Positions 25,297 through 34,264 of a stretch of 64,000 nt of DNA are shown piece by piece; the stretch's first letter is position 1, and the number at the start of each line of letters is the position of its first letter. Source of the stretch: Paenibacillus sophorae (lineage in GTDB: Bacteria > Bacillota > Bacilli > Paenibacillales > Paenibacillaceae); the NCBI RefSeq assembly GCF_018966525.1, contig NZ_CP076607.1:2046001-2110000 (forward strand). The letters are read 5' to 3'. Position numbers and translations under genes: made by a program. The notes beneath the pieces are model-generated. The model was not told where the DNA came from. It saw only the letters and a list, made by a program, of their open reading frames with translations, and did not search any database.

Positions 25297-26361
25297 ATGA
25301 AAATATTCAGTCTTGGCTTGGACCAACTGACGATTAACGATATCCGTCAGGCAGGCTACACCGTTGTAATGCAAACCGCGCTTCCCGATCCACAGCAGAC
25401 GGCTGGCCACATGCTGATAGCGGCAAGCGGACAGGCCGGAGTTACCGAACTGCGGGGGCTGCGCGAAAAATATCCGGATACGACCATCCTTTACTTTTAT
25501 ATGGAGCGCGGAGTGCGCGGGTATCACGGCATCCATCTTACCTGTGAGGAACTGGGTATGCATTTTTTACCACCGCGCTCAACTTCTTCGGCGATTATCG
25601 AAAAAATCAGGCTGATCCTGAAGGAAGATGGAGATGAACGCGGCAATATGGTGGGGGTGCTTGGTTCCGGGCCGGGAATCGGCTGCACGAGCGTGGCCGG
25701 GCTGTTGGCAGCAAGAATTGCGGCGGCGGGCCGCCGGGTTATTCTGCTGGGGATGAATGTATATGATCCGGGTTATGACCGTAAAACCGCGATCAGTCTG
25801 GACCGGCTCCGCCCGAAGCTCACAGGAAACAGGCTGTACGATGAGGATTTTGACCAACTGATTGTGCAGGATGGTTACCGCTATCTGCCGGGCAACTGCG
25901 ATTACTTGAGCGCCCAGGATTTTCAGGAGAACGAGATGGAATATTTGCTTGACCGCGCTTCTGACAACGCCGACATCGTAATTGCCGATCTCGGTTCCGT
26001 ACCGGAGAGTGCGGCGTGGTACACCGGAATGAGAAAGTCCGCGCTGCGACTGCTTGTTACTCAACCAAAGCATGAGTACAGGCTGGAGTCGCTCATGGAT
26101 TTGGCGGGACATATGGATCTCCATCCGCAGGATTTCAAGCTCATTCTGAACCGCGGCGGCCTGGAAGAGACCGTCTCTCCCAAGAGTATGGCGCTCCGAT
26201 TCGGCACCGAAGTCTTTCTGGATATTCCTTACTATCCGCAGGTCTCAGGCAAGCTGCCGCTCGGCAAGAAAGAGCTTGCGCAGGCGGATGAAAAAGTCCG
26301 CGCTCTGCTGGCTGCTTTCGGCTTTGAGCCCGAGATCAAGAAGAAAGGGATGTTCCTATGA
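25297..26361 (+). CDS. CpaE-like MinD/ParA-family protein with degenerate Walker A, locus B
   Basis: The protein has 354 residues from ATG 25297 after GGAGGA. The N-terminal 110 residues read like a receiver-like fold. The MinD-type region begins at NMVGVLGSGPGIGCTS (Walker A at 123-132). The lysine of GKT/S is replaced by Cys130, and the upstream signature lysine is missing too. The aspartate of Walker B is present in IVIADLG. The protein may position the pilus base without normal ATP turnover. It overlaps cpaF by four bases (ATGA), so the two are translationally coupled. Confidence 0.75.
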   Translation: MKIFSLGLDQLTINDIRQAGYTVVMQTALPDPQQTAGHMLIAASGQAGVTELRGLREKYPDTTILYFYMERGVRGYHGIHLTCEELGMHFLPPRSTSSAIIEKIRLILKEDGDERGNMVGVLGSGPGIGCTSVAGLLAARIAAAGRRVILLGMNVYDPGYDRKTAISLDRLRPKLTGNRLYDEDFDQLIVQDGYRYLPGNCDYLSAQDFQENEMEYLLDRASDNADIVIADLGSVPESAAWYTGMRKSALRLLVTQPKHEYRLESLMDLAGHMDLHPQDFKLILNRGGLEETVSPKSMALRFGTEVFLDIPYYPQVSGKLPLGKKELAQADEKVRALLAAFGFEPEIKKKGMFL

Positions 26362-27836
26362 GCAGGCTGGAGGCTCCAAGACGAGCTGACACTGTCTTTC
26401 CGCAAGCAGGGGCAGAGACTCCATTTTCGCTTAAACAGAGTGTGCTTCGCGGCAGCAGACCGGGAAAGGAAGACTTCCCTTCTTTCCTGCAAAAAATGAA
26501 AAGAGAGATGAATGCGGGTCTGGAGCGGGAGGACGAAGCGTATTTCGAGCTTAATGCCAAGGCGCTGACGGGCGATCCGCAGGCGGTCAGTTTTTTCATG
26601 AATGAGATTGAAAAGTACCTGCGTAAAACGCCTTTTACCGGCAGCGTTCCCGAAGCATACGACACGGCGGCCGAAGCGCTGTTTCATGAATGGAAAGGCT
26701 TTGGCCCTGCCTACCGCTGGTTCACGGATCGGGCGTACAGCGAATCGACGGGTCTGCAGATCATCGGGCGGCAAATTTTTTACAATGTGAAAGGCAAATT
26801 TGTTCCTTATCCGTATGAGATGCCGTCACTGGACCGGGTCGAGCAGTTGAAGCGTTCGCTGCTGAAAAGTGACCCTAACAAGAAGCTGAACAAGGATAAT
26901 CCATCCGCCGAGTTCAAAATGGATGATCCGCTCTGGCCCGGCAGATTTATCCGGCTCGCCATTTGGGTTTCACCCCGGGTGTGGGAGGGCTTTACGACGA
27001 TTTCCATGCGGCGGCAGGTGGTTGAATTTCTCGATCTGGACGATCAGGCGGGTACGGAGTGCATTCCTGCGGAGGCCGTACCGATGATTCGCGCGCTGGC
27101 GATGACTTTCCGCAATACGATTATTGCCGGCGCGGTCGGCTCGGGCAAAACGACTTTTGCCAATACGATTGTCGGCGAGCAGTTGCTCGGTTCCGCCTCC
27201 TGCATGGGTGTCGTCATGATTGAGAAGCATCCGGAATCAACGCTGCCTTACCAAATTAAAGGGCACCGGATTATTCCCATCCAGGCCGCTAATGAAGAGC
27301 TGATGGAAGTGGGCGTGGAGTCGCTGCGGCATGATCCCAACCTGCTTTATATGACAGAAATGCGGTATAACGAATGGGAATTTTACTTGTGGAGCGGGGA
27401 AAAGGGATATGACGGCATCACGGGAACCTTTCATACCGTTGATTCGGAGGATGTCCCTTATCAGGGTGCTTTTGCCGTCTCGACCCGCATTGGCGGAAGT
27501 ATGAAGGGGCACCTTGTTTCCGCGCTAAAGGCATGCGAGCTTGTGTTCATCCTGGAAAGCGCCGGAGAAGGAAAAAAACGGCTGGCGCGCATATCCGAAG
27601 TGTTCTATGACGAAGCCCATAGCTCGGTGTTTGCGAACGATCTGATGCGCTGGGAGGAGAGCGGAGGTTGGACCTATAATGCGGAAGTCACCGCAGGGCT
27701 TGCTCTAAAAATGCGGAAGAAAAATGCGGAAGCGGCGCAAGCGCTGTGGGAAACTTTAATGCGGCTGGCCAAGGCGAAGCCGATGTCTGAACCGCTTAAG
27801 GAAAGTCTGAAATCCAGAATTGTGCTGAACGAATAA
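26358..27836 (+). CDS. cpaF: CpaF/TadA secretion ATPase, locus B (intact)
   Basis: The protein has 492 residues from ATG 26358. Walker A is GAVGSGKTT at residues 258-266. The downstream region has YMTEMRYNEWEF and GYDGITGTFHT in place of the more usual VGExR and TGHxGSxxTxH. The last 150 residues are helical. The enzyme powers pilus assembly or secretion from the cytoplasmic face of the TadB/TadC platform. It is divergent from the locus A fragment, which keeps SLSTGHANS where this one has DGITGTFHTVD, so the two loci are separate lineages. Confidence 0.85.
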   Translation: MSRLEAPRRADTVFPQAGAETPFSLKQSVLRGSRPGKEDFPSFLQKMKREMNAGLEREDEAYFELNAKALTGDPQAVSFFMNEIEKYLRKTPFTGSVPEAYDTAAEALFHEWKGFGPAYRWFTDRAYSESTGLQIIGRQIFYNVKGKFVPYPYEMPSLDRVEQLKRSLLKSDPNKKLNKDNPSAEFKMDDPLWPGRFIRLAIWVSPRVWEGFTTISMRRQVVEFLDLDDQAGTECIPAEAVPMIRALAMTFRNTIIAGAVGSGKTTFANTIVGEQLLGSASCMGVVMIEKHPESTLPYQIKGHRIIPIQAANEELMEVGVESLRHDPNLLYMTEMRYNEWEFYLWSGEKGYDGITGTFHTVDSEDVPYQGAFAVSTRIGGSMKGHLVSALKACELVFILESAGEGKKRLARISEVFYDEAHSSVFANDLMRWEESGGWTYNAEVTAGLALKMRKKNAEAAQALWETLMRLAKAKPMSEPLKESLKSRIVLNE

Positions 27837-27849
27837 GGCGGTGATGACA

Positions 27850-28899
27850 GTGAATGGAGTATTTTATCTGCTGCGCTTTGCGCTGCATCTGCTGATCGGC
27901 TGGGGGATCTGGCTGCTCATTAAACCGCTGACGGAACAGGGCATCCGGCATTTTGCGGCCCAAATGAATCACCTTCTCCTTCGCAGAAGGAAGCTTCTCG
28001 GACAAAAGGCTGGTGGTCTCCCTAAAAACCTGCCGTTTTACGGACATTTGGACAACCTGCTCTACATTGCCAAGCGAAACTATGAGCCGGGAATCACCGT
28101 GCTGCGGTTCATGCTGCGGTCAGGTATTTTGGCTGCTGCCGTATTCTTGTCCGGTCTGTTGACGCTTCGCGAGCTTCCTGGACATTTGGCCTTTCATAAT
28201 CCTTTTTTGGAGGGAGTGTCGTTTGATAGCGGCCGTCCTTTGCAGGATTGGTGGCGGCTGCCTCTGTTTCTGGCGGTCCTCGCCGGAATGATGCCCTACC
28301 TGCGGCTCCGGTATGTCTATGCGCATAACAAGGTGAAAGGCAGCTATCATCTGCTCGATGCGGTGAAAATCGCCGCAAAGTTTACGCACCTGCCTGTCGA
28401 CGCGCTGCTGGGCAAAACCGCCGATTTTTTGGGCGAAGACAATGTACTTGTGAACCCGTTAAAAATACTGGCTTCCTCCTTCGCAAATTACAGCAATGAG
28501 CATGAGCTTTTTGAGGAAGCGCAGCGTTTTGCCAAAGCGGTCGGTACCACTTTTGCCGTCGAATTCGTCTCGGATCTGTTGTACTGCGAGAAGGAAGGCA
28601 GTTTTTATCTGAAAAATTCGCTGCTGATGCTTAACCGCTCCATGGAGCAGCAGCGGGAGACGATTCTGACGGTCAAGGCGAACAGCCGCGATGCGATCAG
28701 TCTGGGGCTATATGGCAATTTGGTTGTGCTGTTCTTTTCCATCGGGACTTTCATGTATATGCTGAAGCCCGGCGTCTATTTTCGTCTGCAGTTTCAGACC
28801 AAAGCCGGTTTGACTTTTCTGATGGTGATTGTCTCAGGCCTGTTTCTGTCCTTTGTGATCAGCAGCGTACTGGCCAAGCCGAAACTCGATTACCATTGA
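27850..28899 (+). CDS. TadB-like inner-membrane protein, locus B
   Basis: The protein has 349 residues from GTG 27850, six bases after GGCGGTG. ATG 27844 and GTG 27841 lie in that site. Hydrophobic segments are at about 8-25, 90-112 and 140-165. The F-type cytoplasmic region contains LLDAVKIAAKFTHLPVDALL, and two C-terminal helices follow (LVVLFFSIGTFMYML and FLMVIVSGLFLSFVI). The layout matches a TadB platform protein, but identity to the locus A TadB is not obvious by eye. The next gene is 10 bases downstream. Confidence 0.65.
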   Translation: MNGVFYLLRFALHLLIGWGIWLLIKPLTEQGIRHFAAQMNHLLLRRRKLLGQKAGGLPKNLPFYGHLDNLLYIAKRNYEPGITVLRFMLRSGILAAAVFLSGLLTLRELPGHLAFHNPFLEGVSFDSGRPLQDWWRLPLFLAVLAGMMPYLRLRYVYAHNKVKGSYHLLDAVKIAAKFTHLPVDALLGKTADFLGEDNVLVNPLKILASSFANYSNEHELFEEAQRFAKAVGTTFAVEFVSDLLYCEKEGSFYLKNSLLMLNRSMEQQRETILTVKANSRDAISLGLYGNLVVLFFSIGTFMYMLKPGVYFRLQFQTKAGLTFLMVIVSGLFLSFVISSVLAKPKLDYH

Positions 28900-28909
28900 G
28901 GAGATATGT

Positions 28910-29779
28910 ATGGACAGATTATTTGTACTAACCGCCGTAATCGGAATCGTCTATCTCGCTTTACTTGTGTTCGTCAGCAGCACGGGGAAAAGGGAGCGGT
29001 ATATGCTGCGTCTGCAGCAGAGGTGGCAAGGATTCGGAGAACGGCTGGAAAATGGCAGGCTTCAGCAGATTCTTTATGCCAGCGGCTTGACTGTATCCGC
29101 CCGGAAAATCACTCTGTTTCGTTATTCGGCGGCTTTTCTCTATCTGCTCGTAAAAGTGCTCGGCGACTATATCCGCGGCTTGCCGTTTAGCGCATATGAT
29201 TTGCTTATCGCCGCGTTGATAATCGGCTTTACGAGCCCTGCCCGCTATCTTCCGTTCGGCTGGCTGCTCTCCTGGCTGCATCAGAGATCCGTCGTTCAAA
29301 AGGATGGCGAACTGATCTCGTTTCTCCGGCTGTATGAGAATAACAGGCTGCGAAGGCGGGGATACGTGCAGTTTGGCGCTTTCTGCGCCGGGGCTGCCGG
29401 ACATTTTGTCCACATCCGACATGATTTGTACGAGCTATCGGAACGGGCGGTCGATGAGGGGCCGGAGCGGGCAATCGAATGGTTCTGCGACCGGTTTCCG
29501 GAGGGCCATGCTTTTATCGGCGATATCAGGTCAATTCTGCTGGCTACGGAGGGGATGGATGATGATACGGAGGCCGCCGCCTATTTGCGGGAGCAGGGTA
29601 AGATGATCGCCAAAATATCCAGCGACCAATACCTGCGAAAATGGTCTCTGATTGGGGACATTTCCTCGATCATTAACGTGATTCCGTCGATTGCCACCTT
29701 TTTGATGATTGTAACATTAGCCATGCAGTACATCATGCTGATCAAAGGGAATTTTAATGAGATTCGTCTGTTTCAATAA
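28910..29779 (+). CDS. TadC-like inner-membrane protein, locus B
   Basis: The protein has 289 residues from ATG 28910 after GAGGAGAT. N-terminal and internal hydrophobic segments are at about 3-22, 65-85 and 97-120. A soluble F-like region with many charged residues follows, and the last helix is at about 250-275 (VIPSIATFLMIVTLAM). As the second F-type protein after cpaF, it should pair with the preceding gene in the platform. The sequence is divergent from known TadC as I recall it, so the call rests on position and layout. Confidence 0.6.
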   Translation: MDRLFVLTAVIGIVYLALLVFVSSTGKRERYMLRLQQRWQGFGERLENGRLQQILYASGLTVSARKITLFRYSAAFLYLLVKVLGDYIRGLPFSAYDLLIAALIIGFTSPARYLPFGWLLSWLHQRSVVQKDGELISFLRLYENNRLRRRGYVQFGAFCAGAAGHFVHIRHDLYELSERAVDEGPERAIEWFCDRFPEGHAFIGDIRSILLATEGMDDDTEAAAYLREQGKMIAKISSDQYLRKWSLIGDISSIINVIPSIATFLMIVTLAMQYIMLIKGNFNEIRLFQ

Positions 29780-29837
29780 AGATATGTCATATTCAATCAG
29801 CAAATAAAAAAATAAAATTAAAAGGGAGATATTAACA

Positions 29838-30044
29838 ATGAAAAAAGATGCTATTTCAACGGGGCTGTTTATCGCAATCGGGTTTCTGTGTGTCGCTATC
29901 GTGATCGCCGTTTTGATTCCGGTCGTAAGGGATGTAATAGACGATGCCGACGATAACCGACCGACTGTGCCGGCGGTCAGCATGACGCAGCCGCTTAACC
30001 CTGCGGATCAGATGTCTGACGTACCATTTCGCCTGGGGGCTTAA
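29838..30044 (+). CDS. Small pilin-like protein 1, locus B
   Basis: The protein has 68 residues from ATG 29838 after AAAGGGAGATA. It starts MKKDAISTGLFIAIGFLC, followed by a hydrophobic stretch to about residue 31 and a short acidic and Pro-rich tail. It lies where Flp pilin genes stand in Tad loci. There is no Gly before the hydrophobic segment and no Glu at +5, so it is not a standard prepilin. It is paralogous to the 47-residue protein that follows: both begin MKKD and share IS and AIGF at matching positions. Confidence 0.65.
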   Translation: MKKDAISTGLFIAIGFLCVAIVIAVLIPVVRDVIDDADDNRPTVPAVSMTQPLNPADQMSDVPFRLGA

Positions 30045-30050
30045 CTGACG

Positions 30051-30194
30051 ATGAAAAAAGATTCGATCTCTGTCGCCATATTTCTCGCCATCGGATTTGT
30101 AATTGCCGGAATCTTCATCACGTCCGCCACTGGGATGATCGGCGGCAGCCAGGATGACATTATCGCCCATACAAAGCAGGTAGAGCAATACTAG
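30051..30194 (+). CDS. Small pilin-like protein 2, locus B (47 residues)
   Basis: ATG 30051 to TAG 30194 encodes 47 residues that begin MKKDSISVAIFLAIGFV and end in a polar tail, TKQVEQY. The first 17 residues match the preceding protein closely. GGGGG at 30035-30039 is a distant ribosome site, so coupling to the upstream gene, which ends seven bases earlier, is likely. The short length makes it easy to miss. I infer that it is a second subunit of the locus B fibre. Confidence 0.6.
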   Translation: MKKDSISVAIFLAIGFVIAGIFITSATGMIGGSQDDIIAHTKQVEQY

Positions 30195-30250
30195 CCGAAT
30201 TTTTGGTCCTGTCGATCTTACGGCGTTTGAAAGGAGTACGCGTTTAGACC

Positions 30251-30631
30251 ATGAAGGCGACTGTTCTCCGGGCTTTGTTTATGTGGCTGGTCTTGTTTAT
30301 TATTTTGCAGCCGATCTTTACCTACATCGATTATTTGCTGGATTTGCAGATCAAGGCCAATACCTCTTACATTACACAAAAGGCCGCAACCGAAGGAATG
30401 GTGACTGCCGGTATGCGAAGCGAGGTCGTGAACAATCTGAAGGCTTTGGGATTTTCGGAATCGTCCATTGAAATTACCAGCAGCGCGGAGACGGTTCAAG
30501 AAAGAGAAACGAGACTTGATGTGTACGTCAAAGTTCCGCGGATTTCCATGTTTCCGTATAACTTTTCCGGGGGGACGCAGCCTTCATATTATTACGGCCA
30601 TGGTTCCATTATGAGCGAATATCTCGATTAA
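30251..30631 (+). CDS. Pseudopilin-like membrane protein, locus B
   Basis: The protein has 126 residues from ATG 30251. An in-frame TAG just upstream excludes an earlier start. AAAGGAG (30229-30235) is 15 bases away, longer than usual. Residues 5-27 form a hydrophobic helix (LRALFMWLVLFIILQPIF). The rest is an extracytoplasmic domain with a beta pattern (ETRLDVYVKVPRIS). It is probably a TadE-type minor subunit. The neighbouring protein has the same layout, which suggests a pair. Confidence 0.6.
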   Translation: MKATVLRALFMWLVLFIILQPIFTYIDYLLDLQIKANTSYITQKAATEGMVTAGMRSEVVNNLKALGFSESSIEITSSAETVQERETRLDVYVKVPRISMFPYNFSGGTQPSYYYGHGSIMSEYLD

Positions 30632-30640
30632 GGTGACATT

Positions 30641-31138
30641 ATGGATTACATTATCAAGCTTGCATTTGTGCTGCTGATCTTTATTTATGCCTGGTTTTTT
30701 CAGGCGCAGAATCAGGAATGGGACATCGACCGGGAACTGCTCAAACATGCGAACAACATGGCTGTTCACGATGCCGCCCAGGAAATGGACGAGTCGGAAC
30801 GCGCGGAAGGACGGCTGATCATCGATCAGGGTGCGGCGGAAGCAAGTTTTAAGGAAACGCTTGAAGCCAATCTCGGACTGGATGACAGTCTCACTCCCCG
30901 GGCCGGCAGCCGCCTGCGTTCCAAAGTGGAAGTCGTCGAGTTCAAAGTGATCGATGAATCCTCGGGTGTTGCCTTCCCGTTCCTCTATGAAGACAGCCGT
31001 TACGGAATTACGAAGTATATACAAGGACCCTCTGTAATTGCCGTTATAAAGACTAGGCATCCGGTGCTGATCGCAAGAGCCAAAAATCAGGAAGACATCC
31101 AGGTGCCGGCGATTCAGGAGTACAAGTATAACAAGTAG
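30641..31138 (+). CDS. Second pseudopilin-like membrane protein, locus B
   Basis: The protein has 165 residues from ATG 30641, nine bases after the previous stop. Residues 5-22 form the membrane helix (IKLAFVLLIFIYAWFF). The remainder has a helix, HANNMAVHDAAQEMDE, and a beta-rich end. It resembles pseudopilins that carry an N-terminal anchor and a small globular domain. An inverted repeat (31233-31279) and a longer gap follow, so this may be the last gene of the core operon. Confidence 0.6.
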   Translation: MDYIIKLAFVLLIFIYAWFFQAQNQEWDIDRELLKHANNMAVHDAAQEMDESERAEGRLIIDQGAAEASFKETLEANLGLDDSLTPRAGSRLRSKVEVVEFKVIDESSGVAFPFLYEDSRYGITKYIQGPSVIAVIKTRHPVLIARAKNQEDIQVPAIQEYKYNK

Positions 31139-31232
31139 AAGTCTGGATTTGGGGTTATCCATTTGAAGGACAATGACGCGGTTTGGGTCTGCCGGATGTT
31201 CCGGTTCCGGGCCACTGCTCATTGCCCTTCAG

Positions 31233-31279
31233 TTTATCGGCAAGGAGCTTTCGGATGAACGAGAGTCTTTGCCGATAAA
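31233..31279 (+). repeat. Inverted repeat after the locus B core genes
   Basis: TTTATCGGCAA pairs perfectly with TTGCCGATAAA across a 25-base spacer. There is no T run after it (TCACATAAATATT), so it may be an attenuator, a weak terminator or an RNA structure before the secreted-protein genes. Confidence 0.6.
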
Positions 31280-31309
31280 TCACATAAATATTATTTTAAG
31301 GAGAGATCA

Positions 31310-31954
31310 ATGATGAAAAAGACGATTTTGAAAGTAAGTACGGCCGCACTGCTGCTTACGCAAATTTTTTCGGTAGGGGGAGCTTCGGCAAAGGGCTTGA
31401 ATCCATCTGCGCCGCGTGTGGCGACTGCGCCTGCGGCTAAGGCGACGGTTCCGGTTATGACGGATAACCTGTTTAAGTATGGGCTGAAAAAGAACATAGA
31501 GCTTCCTGTTACGGTGACAGCCGGGGGCCTGAGCTACACGCTGCACAAGATCATGATCTATGATATTGATTCCAAGGAAGCAAAGGCGATCCGGAACAAG
31601 TACGGGTATGGGAAGTACAGCGACTACTTCCGGAATCCACAGTATTTTGTCTGGACGAAGATTACGATTGCGAATAATAGTAAAAAGGTTGTTCAGCGGA
31701 ATGCTAGTGATGTTACAGATAAGTGGTTTCTAAGCATGAAAGATTCAGGTGCATTAGGATCTGCCATGCCCCGGTTTGTAGCAGACAAGAAGAATAACTC
31801 TTCTGCTCTTTGGTCATTTAAATTAAAACCCGGAGAAAAGTTGACTGCTTACGAAGGATATGTCTATGAAGGAAGCTTCAACTACTTTGCAATTCGTTTG
31901 TTTTTTAATGGGTCTTTCTCTGAAAAATTTATCGTAGATCGTCCAAGAGAATAG
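31310..31954 (+). CDS. Secreted protein, DUF4352-like beta-sandwich, locus B
   Basis: The protein has 214 residues. ATG 31310 and ATG 31313 are both possible after AAGGAGAG. The signal peptide is MMKKTILKVSTAALLLTQIF with a likely cut after ASA at about residue 27. The mature part has a beta-sandwich pattern (KITIANNSKKVVQRN, LKPGEKLTAYEGYVYEG) of the kind found in telokin-like or DUF4352 proteins. It is 11 bases upstream of the first PKD-type gene, so the three secreted proteins are co-expressed. Confidence 0.65.
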   Translation: MMKKTILKVSTAALLLTQIFSVGGASAKGLNPSAPRVATAPAAKATVPVMTDNLFKYGLKKNIELPVTVTAGGLSYTLHKIMIYDIDSKEAKAIRNKYGYGKYSDYFRNPQYFVWTKITIANNSKKVVQRNASDVTDKWFLSMKDSGALGSAMPRFVADKKNNSSALWSFKLKPGEKLTAYEGYVYEGSFNYFAIRLFFNGSFSEKFIVDRPRE

Positions 31955-31964
31955 GTGATAGAAA

Positions 31965-34220
31965 ATGAAAAATCATCTGTGGATCTTCTTCATATGTTTT
32001 ATCTGCGTTCTGCCGGGCTTCTCAAACTCGGCAGTTGCAGCAGATACTCTAACCAAGTCAGTAGCATTGCCTACACAGTCACTTACCGGTTCAGCCAATG
32101 ATCAAAAAACGTTTTTTTTGGATCTACCATCTGATGTAGTTGCTGCATCCATTAAAACGGGGACGCTGAAATATACCGGTTCTAATTCTGTTGTCAGCCT
32201 AGCGGTGGAGAATGGAAAAATAAAAATCACCCTTAATGGCGTTAAGCAAACTAAAATTATTGAAAATGTCCAGGGATATCGAGCATCCTATGGAGTGGAT
32301 TATGATACAAGACCCGGGAACTCCATTTGGCGATATTCGGATGGAGTACGTTGGCAAGTTAATAAATATAACATTGATAGAAATGTCAATGATTACTCAA
32401 TAGTAAGAGGTTCTGGTTCCTCTATTCCTTATGACTTACCTCAAACTCCAGGAGTAGTTACCCGTTCTGATGTATTGATGGACTATATCAAATGGTATAA
32501 CGGAAGTGCTTATGATGTAATCGACAACAATGATATTATTCAAAGCACGATTCGGTTGAACAACTTCTATCCGCCATCGGATACAACAGTAAATATAAAA
32601 AATAATCAATTCATTATCTCTTACACAGCACCGGGAAGTCATAATTATCAACCCGAGGATGTTCCCGACTCTGTTGCTGTTGGTCCTCTGGTCGTAGGAA
32701 GAAGATACGTTCTTCCCTTCACATATCACTTCTTCGCCGACGCCAAAGTGACCACCTATAACTACAGCGGCAGCGTAAGCTTCGAATACGGCCTCCCTGA
32801 TGACGTAACACTAAACGGCACCGTCGCCGTTCTCAAGCCGAACCCGAACCCGGCCAAGTTTGAAGACAAAAACGTAGATGTGCAGCTTTCCCTTCGTGGT
32901 GAACTTTTGAAATATACGGACAGTGCCAATATTCAGGAATGGGTATTGTACGCACAAGAACAGGGAAAAGTCAGCACCCTTCAAATCAAGAAGGAATTTA
33001 GCAAAACGCTTAACACCAATAAGACTTTCGATTTTACTATTCCAGCTTCAGCCGTAACTTCGGATAACTTCCAGCAAAAGTATGATTTAAGAGTATTAAT
33101 TCGATTCAAAAATCCTATAACAACGAAAAATGGACAAATATCATCACTAGAACAGCCACTATCCGCGACAGTGGAACTCTATAAAAATACTCCAACTGTG
33201 AGTTTTACAACGGTGACACCACCGCCTACTCCGAAGGGAAAACCTCCGGTAGCTATGCTCATCGTTCCTCCAGTCGTCAAAGCCGGAGAAGACTTTGTAG
33301 CCAGCGGCGGGGGTTCGTACGATCCGGACGGTGAAATCACCGGGTATTTTTTTGAAGCGCCTGGAGCTAATGTGTCCGGCATCTCTGATCCAACGAAATC
33401 CACGACGAAATTTTGGTATCCGGAAAGTAAATTGGGGAATAACACGATTGGCCTGACCGTTGTGGACGACGACATGATGACCGGCAATGCTGGAGGGTTT
33501 GTGCAAGTCATCAAGCCTGTTCCAGAGGCCAGCCTTGAAGTTTCGGGAACGAAAAAACAAAACCGAAAAGTAACGATTATCAATACAAGCAAAAGCCCAA
33601 CACACTACCCTCTGGTTGACTCCAAAACCAAAATGACCATTACAGCCGTATCTGGAGGAAGCAACGCAGATATTAAATATTCCGGATCGCTAGATGGAGT
33701 GACGCAGAAGGACGTTTTATTTAAGAAGCCGGGAACCTATAAAGCAACAATCTATGTTGAGAATACTTTGGGTTATAGTGCAACAAGCGAACTGACTTTT
33801 GAGATCGTTCCAGACGAGCCGCCGACCATTTATTTTTTCGTTCCCACCCAGGTCTACCGTGATCCTACGGACGGAAACAAGGTGAAGATATCCATTGATG
33901 ATATGTCTTTCTCTCCCGACAATGACTTTATCGATCAACGAACGTGGGAATACCGCTATGATTCGGATAATGACGGCAGTTTTGATGATGAATCATGGGT
34001 GATTTTCAGTAATGATAACGAGCACAGACTTACGCTTACGGTTTATGAGGTTGGCAGGTATGAGATTCGGCACACCGCATACGAGGGTTTCGGTCAACCG
34101 ACCATCGATGCATTTATCACTTCTGCGGACCGGCAGTATGCCGACTCGTCGAGTATGCCATCAACCGAAAGAATTATTACCGTTAAAAACCGAGCGCCTG
34201 AAGGTGATTGGGCGTGGTAA
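31965..34220 (+). CDS. Secreted PKD-domain protein, locus B
   Basis: The protein has 751 residues from ATG 31965 with AGGTGAT upstream. A signal peptide at residues 1-26 ends in NSAVAA. The first 260 residues are an AT-rich, beta-rich domain without a known name. A PKD-type domain begins near 425 with PPVAMLIVPP and SYDPDGEITGYFFE, followed by further Ig-like repeats. The end is NRAPEGDWAW. PKD domains mediate surface protein contacts. The gene lies in the same frame of transcription as the pilus genes and overlaps the upstream part of the next open frame. Confidence 0.75.
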   Translation: MKNHLWIFFICFICVLPGFSNSAVAADTLTKSVALPTQSLTGSANDQKTFFLDLPSDVVAASIKTGTLKYTGSNSVVSLAVENGKIKITLNGVKQTKIIENVQGYRASYGVDYDTRPGNSIWRYSDGVRWQVNKYNIDRNVNDYSIVRGSGSSIPYDLPQTPGVVTRSDVLMDYIKWYNGSAYDVIDNNDIIQSTIRLNNFYPPSDTTVNIKNNQFIISYTAPGSHNYQPEDVPDSVAVGPLVVGRRYVLPFTYHFFADAKVTTYNYSGSVSFEYGLPDDVTLNGTVAVLKPNPNPAKFEDKNVDVQLSLRGELLKYTDSANIQEWVLYAQEQGKVSTLQIKKEFSKTLNTNKTFDFTIPASAVTSDNFQQKYDLRVLIRFKNPITTKNGQISSLEQPLSATVELYKNTPTVSFTTVTPPPTPKGKPPVAMLIVPPVVKAGEDFVASGGGSYDPDGEITGYFFEAPGANVSGISDPTKSTTKFWYPESKLGNNTIGLTVVDDDMMTGNAGGFVQVIKPVPEASLEVSGTKKQNRKVTIINTSKSPTHYPLVDSKTKMTITAVSGGSNADIKYSGSLDGVTQKDVLFKKPGTYKATIYVENTLGYSATSELTFEIVPDEPPTIYFFVPTQVYRDPTDGNKVKISIDDMSFSPDNDFIDQRTWEYRYDSDNDGSFDDESWVIFSNDNEHRLTLTVYEVGRYEIRHTAYEGFGQPTIDAFITSADRQYADSSSMPSTERIITVKNRAPEGDWAW

Positions 34221-34264
34221 AGGAAAGGGATGATAAGATGGGTTCGGGTTGGAGAGGTGAGAAA

